NCBI GenBank assembly: GCA_016712405.1
Contig: JADJRD010000011.1
Coordinates: forward strand, 1-7,692
DNA: 7,692 nucleotides
Source of the DNA: Cellvibrio sp.
GTDB lineage: Bacteria; Pseudomonadota; Gammaproteobacteria; Pseudomonadales; Cellvibrionaceae
Direction: 5' to 3'
Every line of letters starts with the position of its first letter. The stretch's first letter is position 1. The position numbers and the translations under genes are program-made. Positions 1-6,995 of this stretch are shown here, piece by piece. The notes under the pieces were generated by a model. It had not been told where the DNA came from. It saw only the letters and a program-made list of their open reading frames with translations, and ran no database searches.

Positions 1-208
1 TATTGATAACCTTTTCGTTAATGTTCAGCGTCCAGGGCCAAGGTATAAATTTACGTTGATGGGTTTTACCACTTTTTGCAAACCTATTGAAAAAAATACT
101 CTTCTGGAATTCCGTAAAATCCAGATATTTTTTATATGCCGTAGGAATTTCCAGTGTATTGGCAAAGGTGATGTTCATGCACAGAAAAAATGCCAGTATC
201 ATTTTCAT
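1..208 (-). CDS. Lytic transglycosylase of the conjugation apparatus, N-terminal part (runs off left edge)
   Basis: Partial gene of about 69 codons, open from ATG 208 to the window edge. It starts with a short hydrophobic signal peptide (MKMILAFFLCMNITFA), then reads IPTAYKKY and later PWPWTLN at about residues 57-63. The IPxAY plus PWPWTLN pairing is what I know from SLT-fold transglycosylases in GI-type ICEs, which cut peptidoglycan in the periplasm so the transfer channel can cross it. The start is supported by AAGGA seven bases upstream (216-220) and by an ATGA overlap with the stop of the preceding gene. A neighbouring frame gives GIPEEYFF at roughly residues 30-38, the segment expected there, so two compensating indels probably lie between residues 29 and 42. 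The position expected to hold the catalytic Glu (ESG) reads KSG at residue 45. Only the N-terminus is visible, so the family call rests on few residues. Confidence 0.68.
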   Translation of the reverse strand, partial: MKMILAFFLCMNITFANTLEIPTAYKKYLDFTEFQKSIFFNRFAKSGKTHQRKFIPWPWTLNINEKVIN

Positions 209-942
209 AAGGGAATCCTTACTAACTTTCCGTCTTCATTTTTTTTATACAGACAGGGTAATTTTGGGGCAGGGTTTTCGTCTTGTTTTGACACAATCGC
301 AAAGAGTCCATTTTCCCGATTCAACGTGATTTGTTTTACCTTTACGCGCTCTACAGGTACATTGGCTTTTTCAGCCCATTCAAAAATAACGTTATCTTGC
401 TTTCCATTGGCATCCAACAGAAATATATCCAATTTGGCTTGAGTATCATTTAAGATTTTCATCAAAGCACGGCAACCGCATCACAGGAATTCACACTGAT
501 AAATAAAGTCAGCTTGTCATGAAGTGAAATATTTTCCAGGGTGATCAATTTGGCAGATATAAATTCAACATATTGTGAATGCACAATTTCTCTTTCGCGG
601 GTTATAGATCGCTTGAAATTCCGCCGAGGCATCTTGTCGCCATTGATCCAGTTCCGCTTCAATGCGCGCAAAACGACGTTTTTCAATTTTTGATGAAGTG
701 TAAAAACTTAAAATCTGAAAGGTGTCGCCTGATGTTCCCAAGTTGACCAAGGGCTGTTGCTTCTTAGAAATTCATAGCGTGTCCATTCGTCTTTTGTCAG
801 GCCCCAAAATTCCCAGGCGTTTTCGTGGAGTTTGCTGTAGCGATAAGCCCCAATCACTGTACGCATTGGAAATATTGGTTGCCTCACCAAATGACAGTGG
901 AGTTGCGAGTGCCGCAAGCAAGAACCAATTCACCAGTTTCAT
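205..942 (-). pseudogene. ICE protein of the PFL_4693 / TIGR03759 family (tfc3-like), frameshifted
   Basis: About 246 codons when frames are joined, close to the family's usual length. It starts at ATG 942 directly after the upstream stop (TAAATG) with a clear signal peptide (MKLVNWFLLAALATPLSFG), so the product is probably periplasmic. A segment near residues 30-60 reads WGLTKDEWTRYEFL, the WGLs..EWtRY signature I associate with this family. A charged helical stretch follows (IEKRRFARIEAELDQWRQDA). The C-terminal third looks like a thioredoxin-type fold: LTLFISVNSCDA, then, after a shift, CRALMKIL, then VERVKVKQITLN and a last strand ending at TGA 207-205. Frames change near 860, 740, 600 and 470. 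The C-terminal 86-residue frame (205-465) is the longest intact piece. The biochemical role in the GI-type secretion system is not established; two close cysteines suggest thiol chemistry or a disulfide. Family assignment is from recalled motif patterns. Confidence 0.78.
216..220 (-). promoter_or_regulatory. Ribosome binding site of the transglycosylase gene
   Basis: AAGGA on the minus strand with a 7-nt spacer to ATG 208. It lies inside the last codons of the preceding gene and fixes the start of the transglycosylase, which overlaps that gene's stop as ATGA. Confidence 0.6.
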
Positions 943-1604
943 TTACATCACCAGATCTTTCACTTGGTCCTGAACTCGAAATGTCGCTTTACGCGAATTT
1001 GTATCTGCTGATAGCAGTGTCCATCCTCGCCAACTGTCACCCACTGCCAGTAACTCGGAATAATCCAACCCTCTTTTAAAGTTACATAAGATTCATTTCC
1101 CCAACCGCGAATACTGACAATCGTGACCGGTGCGATAATCGGTTTGGGTTGTACTTGTGTTTGTTGCCTTACAATAGCCTGCTGTTTTTTCTGTTCAGCG
1201 GTTATCTTTGCGTGGATTTCCTGGCGAAACTCAGAGGTTGAGTTTTCCAATAGCGATAAACGTGTATTCAATTGATCTTTTTTCAGCGAGTTGGTCTCGA
1301 CTTCAGATTTCAACGATTGGATTTGACTGCTCACCGATTGTATGAATTCAATCTGCGCTGTTTCTACTTCCCCAATCTTTTTATTTACGGGTAATAAAAT
1401 ATCGGGCTTCGGTGGCTCAATATACCCAAACACAGTGAGAATTTTTTCTTTACCGATTAACACACATGTCACAGTAATGGCACTGGACATCAAGACCGCG
1501 ATAAATACCGACAAAACCATCCCTATAGATCTGTTTGAGTGTTTGGTTTGTGGCACACTGGGTTGCACATGTGAAAAGCCTGGAATATCCGGTAACTCGT
1601 TCAT
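943..1604 (-). CDS. Bitopic membrane protein with coiled coil, unknown function, in conjugation operon
   Basis: I do not recognise this as a named family. From ATG 1604 the order is: a short polar cytoplasmic N-terminus (residues 1-27), one transmembrane helix at about 28-52 (VLSVFIAVLMSSAITVTCVL), a PP-containing linker, a long hydrophilic helix at about 75-150 rich in Q, E, K and S with heptad spacing, a proline-rich hinge, then a small beta domain starting VTIVSIRGWGNESYVTL. The open frame runs to 960, but near 1060-1080 another frame reads ELLAVGDSWRGWTLLSAD and ends at TAA 945-943, abutting the next ATG. That second frame looks like the true C-terminus (short strands, conserved-looking Gly/Trp), so one indel is likely and the protein should be about 220 residues. 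The layout recalls PilP or TraP-type envelope proteins, where a C-terminal beta domain sits in the periplasm; this is inference. AGGAG precedes the start. Confidence 0.62.
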
Positions 1605-1615
1605 AGTAATTCTTA

Positions 1616-1620
1616 CTCCT
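1616..1620 (-). promoter_or_regulatory. Ribosome binding site of the coiled-coil membrane protein gene
   Basis: AGGAG on the minus strand, 11 nt before ATG 1604 and overlapping the TAG stop of the DUF4400 gene (1621-1619). The overlap indicates translational coupling and supports both the stop and the start. Confidence 0.6.
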
Positions 1621-2334
1621 ATACAAATTTTTTAAATTGTTTGGCGGCCGTGAAAATGGATAAGCCGAATAGCGCCATGATTGGTAAAACACCACTGCGG
1701 GATGCACTGAGACAGCGCTGTTAAATATCCACCGAAGGACAAATAAATTAACGGCACAACTGCTCGTTTGGCCCGGTGATACACAAATGCTGATTCCATT
1801 GCGCCACAAGCACGTCTAATATCCCGTTCAACCAGTCCATCGATAAATGCAACCAGACCTACCAACGCAAATCCTGTTACGGCAGACACACAAATGGATA
1901 ATCGAACCGTAAAAATAAATAAGGTATTTAATAAGGACTCCAATCCGTAGTAGGCAACCAAACTGGCTTTGCCTGTGATGTTATTTGCCAGTGATTCCTG
2001 ATAATTCACGTAAATGTAAAAAACGACACGACGCTTTCCGTTAGTGTCATGAATTGGATTGCAATTTGTGAAGGATAAACACCTAGAATCATGTTGCGAT
2101 TGAATCCAATCAAATAATCCAATTCGTTTTCAATATGTGTTTTGAGTGTTCAGGTCCCCAAAACCAATCATGCCTGCCCACTCGATCATAACTGGCGATA
2201 AAGATGGCGGCAATTGACCACCAGACAAATCGAAAGAATGTGCCAATCGTTGCACTTAACAACCAATCCCATACACCACCTTTGTGATTTTTTTGGGTCG
2301 GGAAAGTTGTTGTCGGTGCATTATTTTGTGTCAC
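1619..2334 (-). pseudogene. DUF4400 / PFL_4697-family ICE membrane protein, frameshifted
   Basis: Joined frames give about 238 codons, matching the family's usual size of about 240. It starts with GTG 2334, whose GTGA overlaps the stop of traD. Visible parts in order: polar N-terminus; first membrane helix (TFFRFVWWSIAAIFIASY, about residues 31-48); GPEHSKHIL followed after a shift by a soluble segment with ELDYLIGFNRN; then a helix around SAVTGFALVGLVAFIDG; then the cytoplasmic signature GLVERDIRRACGAMESAFVY with HRAK; then two more hydrophobic stretches ending with AAKQFKKFV at TAG 1621-1619. The DGLVxRDIRR...ESxFxYHRAK block and the FKKY/F-type ending are the family hallmarks I know from genes directly downstream of TraD in PFGI-1-type islands. 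Frames switch near 2105, near 2010 (with an in-frame stop) and near 1690. It is an inner-membrane component of the transfer system; its exact role is unknown. Confidence 0.85.
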
Positions 2335-2897
2335 GATGCCGACCTGATCGGTTTAACGTCATACCAACTATCGTTAATCGCACTTTGGTCGTAGATCACA
2401 CGCATTTTGATAAAGGAAGTTCAAATTTTTGGTAGTTCGCCCGTGTCGGCAAATAGCGGTAAACGAATCTTGTAGAGCTTTCCTCCGAGCATTGCAAAAC
2501 AATGTCCTTTAGGAAGACGAGTTAAATCACCAGCAGCCACCATAGGTACATTTTCAGTGGTGATACGTTGTTGAGCATTCGATGTGAAATCATTTGGCGA
2601 ATCCGGATTGGTATCATCCGTAGTGCCACTGACCAATGTCATTTGTTTTACTTTTGACGTTAGGTAATAAATCAGTGAGTAATTCTGCAGTAGCGGGTTC
2701 TTTTACACGCAACATAATGAGATTGCCCAGGTTTCCGATAACTTGTCCTGCTTTTGCAGTATTTCCGAACCGAGCAATGATATCGCTGAGCGTTTGTGTA
2801 TAGACCGTCAATTGATAACCCGCGCCACCGGCTTTGTTGCCATAGGCACAAATTCTTTTCCAACCAGCTCATTAAATTCATCGGCATGATATTCCAA

Positions 2898-2908
2898 TTT
2901 TTTTTTTT
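2898..2908. repeat. Homopolymer tract of 11 T (11 A in traD sense)
   Basis: A run of 11 T on the plus strand. In traD it falls just before the Walker B block: the frame upstream ends in lysine codons and the HADEFNEL frame resumes after it, so the tract length decides whether the ATPase is intact. Confidence 0.9.
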
Positions 2909-4265
2909 CTTGCCAATCGTTTTAACTCATCTGGCAAACCATGTGTTACATCATGTTTGTACAACTCACCGGCACGAGATGTTAAGTCTGCAAACATGGA
3001 ATTGCCGACAGCTTGCGACACTTCTGGATCAGATAAAGCATCCAACCCTACATACACAATGCCACCAGTGCGGATTACTTCATCCCAATCAAAAATAGGG
3101 CGGGATCATCTATATCGTCATAATTCGGCGATAACAATTCGCTCACCGGTCCTGAAGTTAATTTCTCCAGCAGTGGAAATAAGACGCAACTTAATTTGTC
3201 GTAGAATGTTTTTTTCATATTCGAAGGTTTTAATCAGTGCAGATGCCACAGGATCATTTTAACCCAGCTGACTTGTAAATTTGTGTCGCCGCCCAGGATT
3301 TTCGATCACGCGATGCAGTAGCTTTATCTTGTTTCAAATCGCTATTTACAATTTGATCCAACGCTTTACGCCAATCACTTGCACCAGCTCGCCGTAATTC
3401 AGATTGATATTCTGGTTTATCGAACAAGAACGCTAAATAATCCAATAAGAGCGGGTCCAAATCCGCACCGTATTGCAATAATTTTTCGTAAGTAATTCTT
3501 TGTCCGAGTGAGGTTAATGCTTTAGAAATAATATTGACGTAACGCCAGGTGAATTCACGGAAGGCTGCGCTATTTCCTTCGCCTGGTAACTGACCTGCAA
3601 TACGAGACGCAGGTTCTGTGATGCGGCCAAAACTACCAACGGGGTTATAGCGTGCGGAGATTTCGGGGAAACCCAAATGAAAGCAAAAAAATTGATGACC
3701 TCGACCAGCTTTTACAGCTTCAGTGTAGTTCGCTTTAATAAGTCAGGATCACCTTTTAGGATCAAACACAATGACAACTTCACCATTGTGAATATCCTGA
3801 GAAATTAGAATTTCAGCTAATCGAGTTTTTCCTACTCTGGTTGTTCCAACGACAAAGGTGTGCGTGACGCGTTCGGATTGACGCTCATAAACAGGCACTT
3901 CTCCTTCCCATAATCCCACTGCGTGTAAGGCAGGCATACCTTCGACATAGGGAATTGGGGCAAACGGGTTATACCAAGCTTGTTTGCAAGTGAGTGATGC
4001 CGTCCACGCTGTGAAAGTAGACTTACGAATAATTTTTTCTAATTGTCGAGCGGCTTAGATAATGTTTCTGCTGGTGTTTATATCGATGAAATCGAACTCC
4101 GGTAAATCAAAATCACATCTCCGTTGTGTGTGTCTGGCTGTCCATTCAAACCCCAACCCTAAAAATAAATTTTCTTGACTGCATTCAATATCATTTGAAT
4201 CAATTTCATATTTAGGCAGGACATGCAGTTCAATTGATATTTCAATAATTTTCTAGTTGCCAAAA

Positions 4266-4281
4266 TCGTTGTGCACAACGA
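4266..4281. repeat. 16-bp perfect palindrome
   Basis: TCGTTGTGCACAACGA equals its own reverse complement over all 16 bases. It lies within the N-terminal coding part of traD, downstream of the membrane segment. Chance expectation for such a site in a window this size is about 0.1. Function unknown. Confidence 0.6.
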
Positions 4282-4579
4282 GAAACAATCCTGCAACCTT
4301 TGCCAACCGTTAGCGAAGGTGTGCTCAACGCTCCCATAAGAACAGAAGGAGATAAAAGTGTTAACACACCTGCCAATCCGTAAGCCCAAGCGGAACTGAC
4401 TTCGTAGGCGGGTCGCAAACAAGTTTTCGACTGGGTGTTGTGTACTCATGACGGCGATACTAATCGAGCCACCAAAATCGTCAGCAATCAATCCGTACTC
4501 ACGGTGTACAGATTGATTGTCGTTTTCAAACAAAAAACGTTACAAATAAAATAACGGGAAATGGGCTTATCCAAGCAAA

Positions 4580-4621
4580 CGCCGATCCGTCTCTCCCTTT
4601 TAATTCCGAGACGTACCGGCG
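4580..4621. repeat. Imperfect inverted repeat, candidate oriT or operator hairpin
   Basis: Left arm CGCCGATCCGTCTC (4580-4593) pairs with right arm GAGACGTACCGGCG (4608-4621) at 12 of 14 positions, with a 14-nt spacer containing TTTTAATT. It lies in the divergent gap upstream of the relaxase, where origins of transfer often lie. No nick site can be identified by eye, so the oriT reading is inference. Confidence 0.5.
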
Positions 4622-4667
4622 GTGAAATAGCCAACAGTAAAGGGAAACCGAATGGGAATATTTTCTT

Positions 4668-4697
4668 AATGGAAAAAGGCCAGCAATGGAAAGGGCC
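4668..4697. repeat. Short direct repeat, iteron-like
   Basis: AATGGAAAAAGGCC (4668-4681) is followed after AGC by AATGGAAAGGGCC (4685-4697), a repeat with a 17-bp period. It sits 46 bp from the inverted repeat. It could be a protein-binding site for the relaxosome or a regulator, or a chance purine-rich duplication. Confidence 0.4.
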
Positions 4698-4731
4698 AAA
4701 TTAAAAAAGCCATTTAAAAGAGCCATCACAG

Positions 4732-4998
4732 ATGACCAGATTTTCAGAATCACTTAATAATGTTTTGCAGGACTTACAAAAAGGCCACTGGAGCAAACCA
4801 CTATTAGAGTTATCCGATAAATTTTCACAGCTTCCAGAAGATGCACGTTTTGATAACGACATACTCAATATGCTTCTCCAATTGAGGCATGATCTAGAGC
4901 AGGATCCTTCGCTACCACTTTCCGTTATCGCTGCAATTCGATTTTCCAGCTTGGATGCGTTTTTACTTATCGATTTCATTCTCCAGCGGGATTTTTAA
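4732..4998 (+). CDS. Small helical acidic protein of unknown function, upstream of traI
   Basis: I do not recognise this 88-residue product. It starts MTRFSESLNNVLQDLQKG, is rich in Leu, Asp, Glu and Gln, lacks a signal peptide or transmembrane helix, and looks mostly helical. An AAAGAG lies about 13 nt before ATG 4732, a weak ribosome site. The stop comes at a T5A3 run (4986-4993). In the next frame the sequence continues NPLSDSFPSQLEITPGLMP to a TAA at 5073-5075, so the intact protein may be about 114 residues and end just before traI. It could also be an N-terminal extension of traI, but the relaxase already has its normal N-terminus from about 5099. The placement suggests an accessory transfer protein or regulator; that is inference only. 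Confidence 0.42.
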   Translation: MTRFSESLNNVLQDLQKGHWSKPLLELSDKFSQLPEDARFDNDILNMLLQLRHDLEQDPSLPLSVIAAIRFSSLDAFLLIDFILQRDF

Positions 4999-5098
4999 AT
5001 CCACTGAGTGATAGCTTTCCATCACAGCTTGAAATAACCCCAGGCCTCATGCCTATCCTCCTCCCGATATTTTAAAACGATGGTCGTGAGAATTTGAC

Positions 5099-6869
5099 AT
5101 GAGATTACTTCCGATCCTGTCAGCCGTAGAACTCCTTTGAACGACTTAAATAGATTCAGAATTACAGGAATTGCGTCAGTTAGCTGGACTGGATGCCCCG
5201 GTGTTTGATTACTTAATCAAACACCCTGTACACCGTTATGCCGAATGGGCGCAGCTCGCACCTGCGAGTCAGTCGCACCATCACTCTGGTCCAGGCGGCC
5301 TGTTAACACACACACTGGATGTGATCAGTATTGCTCTCAAAAAAAGGCGAGGGATTCAGCTTCCTTTTGGTGGTTCCATTGCTGATATTTCAGCACAGCG
5401 TCATGTGTGGACGTTTGCTGTTTTTGCAGGATGCTTACTTCACGATATTGGAAAACTATCGTCGTCAATTCTGTCTTACGTCTCGTTAGACATGATAATA
5501 CAGAATTGATTCAACTCCGCTTGGAGTCGACATTCAAGAAATTCGAAACAGAAATCAAAGGTTATCGAATTGAATTTATTAAATGCTAACGAATACCGGT
5601 ATCACGAACAATTGTCTTTACTGCATTGGCAGCTACTGCCGATCACTGGCTCAAACTCGGTTAGGTGGAAGCGCCGCACATATTGCGTCAACTTCTCAAT
5701 TTCTGCTGGGGTGATCGCCACGAATCTGGAACGATAGGCGATATAGTGGAATTTGCTGATCGGAATCCACTTCGCGGAATCTACAAATTCCATCCACGGA
5801 ACGTTTTTCAAATCAAATTTCTGCTATTGAGCGTTACTTATCCTTAATCCAGGAATTGGATAGCAACTGATACCGGTAAAAATAAATGCGAATGGTGGAA
5901 TGGCGTGGATCGATCAATATGGATTCATATATTTTGTTTGCAGGCCTAGCTATGAGAAACTGATTCAATCCTGTAATCAACAAAACGAAATCCTTGCCGC
6001 AGGATCCACTTCTGTTTCAATGACATTTCTGCAAGAGCATGGTTATGCAATACCCACAGAAGATGGGAAAGCCATTTGGCCAATCAAAGTAAAATGTGAG
6101 CATTATGAACATCAGTTCACATGTTTAAAATTTGAAGTCAGGAGACTAACAACGCCGACTAAAGAATTAACGCCATTTAATGGAGACCTTTGTATAACAG
6201 AGACTGCTACGTGAATCTGTGAAATCGCAGGAATCTGCGGAGAATGAAAAAATCATTATTCAGAGCATGGCGGGGAAACTCGATCAAACGTCAGCAGAAG
6301 TTGAAAATTGAAGGAGACTGAAATTTATTCAGAGAATGACCAGAGCAAAAATTTTGCTCTGGAGGAATCTGAGGCAGAAAGGCAGGAAACTGATGCAAGC
6401 AATCCTGAATCAGATGAACCTGTAAGTGTGTTAACTAATTTGTCGAAACAAACTGCCAATAAAGTCATTGAATCTGTAACGGATATGCCAATCAAACCCC
6501 TGTTTGAATTGAGTAACCTGGATACAGCGCCAATCGTTTATTAACTGGGTAAAAAAAGGACTTATCGAAAAACTGTTTATCAATAATCCTACTGCGGAAA
6601 TACACATTGCGGAGGAAGGAGTTTTTGCTATTCTCATTCTTTAAAACATTTCTAATACTTCACGGCATTCGCCCGATCACACAAGAATCTCGCCAAACGT
6701 ATTGCCACCTTAAAGGTTCATATCCGAACGGTGATGCCAATATTTGGCCATATTGGGTGTCATCCAAAAAATCGAAAATCCAAAATTTCAGGGTGGTTAT
6801 TTCCATTTGAAGTGTTTTGAAAACGAATATCCAATTCCTTCAAAGAATAAATATTTAAAAGATCCCTGA
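5099..6869 (+). pseudogene. traI: MobH-family relaxase TraI (TraI_2 plus TraI_2_C/DUF1528), multiply frameshifted
   Basis: Joined length is about 590 codons, near the family norm of about 600. The relaxase nicks oriT and leads the DNA strand to TraD. From ATG 5099 the pieces read LPILSAVELL; ELRQLAGLDAPVFDYL; RYAEWAQLAPASQSHHH (His triplet at 5276-5284) followed by GGLLTHTLDV; and LLHDIGK (5435-5455), an HD-type metal site as in MobH enzymes. Then come GYRIEFIK with NANEYRYHEQLSLL (from 5582), LRQLLNFCWGDRHESGTIGD (about 5682-5741) and WIDQYGFIYFVCRPSYEKL; FLQEHGYAIPTEDGKAIWPI completes the TraI_2 region. A Glu/Ser-rich linker spans about 6200-6520. The C-terminal domain starts FINWVKKGLIEKLF and ends after LKGSYPNGDANIWPYWV and GGYFHLKCF at TGA 6867-6869. 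Frames change near 5115, 5150, 5460, 5580, 5610, 5770, 5895, 6210, 6310, 6540, 6640 and 6790; TAG 5663-5665 is an in-frame nonsense codon. The start is uncertain because two indels lie in the first 25 codons. Confidence 0.88.
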
Positions 6870-6995
6870 GGATGAATTTACAAATAAGTCCAAAAACTAG
6901 TGTGAATTGGTTCACGTCACTTGCTTTGCAATGTTGATTCGTGCGTCAGTTCGAAGATAATATGTCCCGATAGGGAATGAAACAGGAGTTATAAG
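6870..6995. other. Spacer between relaxase and integrase genes
   Basis: 126 bp without a credible ORF, AT-rich, presumably holding the integrase promoter. A small inverted repeat GTGAA-TTGG-TTCAC (6902-6915) is visible and could be an operator; it lacks a following T run, so it is not called a terminator. No clear -35/-10 pair was found. Confidence 0.4.
6984..6988 (+). promoter_or_regulatory. Ribosome binding site of the integrase gene
   Basis: AGGAG with a 7-nt spacer to GTG 6996. It is the strongest ribosome site on the plus strand here and decides the integrase start, which lies before the first recognisable residues of the core-binding domain. Confidence 0.65.

Larger units (their letters stand above)
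2331..4449 (-). pseudogene. traD: Type IV coupling protein TraD (PFGI-1 class), multiply frameshifted
   Basis: Joined length is about 706 codons, within the family range. TraD is the hexameric inner-membrane ATPase that hands the relaxase-DNA complex to the secretion channel. Order of evidence: N-terminus MSTQHPVENLF then RPAYEVSSAWAYGLAG, restored by dropping one G near 4413; a hydrophobic membrane segment; LFLGLGFEWTARHTQR near 4110-4158; Walker A GTTRVGKTRLAE near residue 200 (3824-3847), preceded by an intact HTFVV strand; FDPK; the all-alpha region (3254-3676, SARYNPVGSFGRITEPASRI); VGLDALSDPEVSQAVGN (about 3000-3050); Walker B YHADEFNEL (2862-2893); AGYQLTVYTQTLSDIIARFG; AGQVIGNLGNLIMLRV; and a C-terminal part through GKLYKIRLPLF. 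A TGA at 2423-2421 interrupts the frame, which then stays open to TGA 2333-2331, overlapping the next GTG start, so that is taken as the true end. At least eight frame changes occur, one at an 11-base T run (2898-2908). No good Shine-Dalgarno precedes ATG 4449, so the exact start is less sure. Confidence 0.9.
4450..4731. other. Divergent intergenic region between traD and the relaxase side
   Basis: A 282-bp gap separating the leftward operon from rightward genes, where promoters for both and possibly oriT would be expected. It holds an AT-rich stretch (4523-4555), an imperfect inverted repeat (4580-4621), a direct repeat (4668-4697) and short GCCAT repeats near 4709-4726. A weak rightward promoter-like pair TTGTCG (4517-4522) and TACAAA (4541-4546), 18 bp apart, is visible but not convincing. 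In the traD sense the TraD frame stays open upstream to a TTG at 4533, so an N-terminal extension or the tail of another gene cannot be excluded. A 48-codon plus-strand ORF (4561-4707) spans the repeats but resembles nothing I know. Confidence 0.45.

Noticed and set aside
56..442. Plus-strand 128-codon ORF at the left end
   Set aside because: It lies antisense to the transglycosylase and PFL_4693 genes, whose signal peptides, motifs and ribosome site make the minus strand the coding one; no family resemblance.
722..1079. Overlapping plus-strand ORFs of 83 and 84 codons
   Set aside because: Shadows of the PFL_4693 gene start and of the coiled-coil gene end; no ribosome site and no recognisable domain.
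1342..1635. Plus-strand 97-codon ORF
   Set aside because: Antisense to the transmembrane and coiled-coil part of the 1604-943 gene; Cys/Gly-rich translation typical of a shadow frame.
2796..3262. Plus-strand ORFs of about 100 codons
   Set aside because: Antisense to the well-supported ATPase core of TraD; His/Cys-rich composition without motif.
4561..4707. 48-codon plus-strand ORF in the divergent gap
   Set aside because: Short, basic, no ribosome site better than GGGAA four bases away, and it spans the inverted and direct repeats; kept only as a note.
4526..4753. Minus-strand 75-codon ORF upstream of traD
   Set aside because: Hydrophobic translation of an AT-rich gap; it does not resemble the PFL_4695 protein often found upstream of TraD and overlaps the start of a better plus-strand ORF.
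5602..5811. Minus-strand 69-codon ORF inside traI
   Set aside because: Antisense to the NANEYRYHEQ and LRQLLNFCWGD segments of the relaxase.
6902..6915. Inverted repeat after traI as a rho-independent terminator
   Set aside because: Stem of only five pairs, not GC-rich, and no T run after it.
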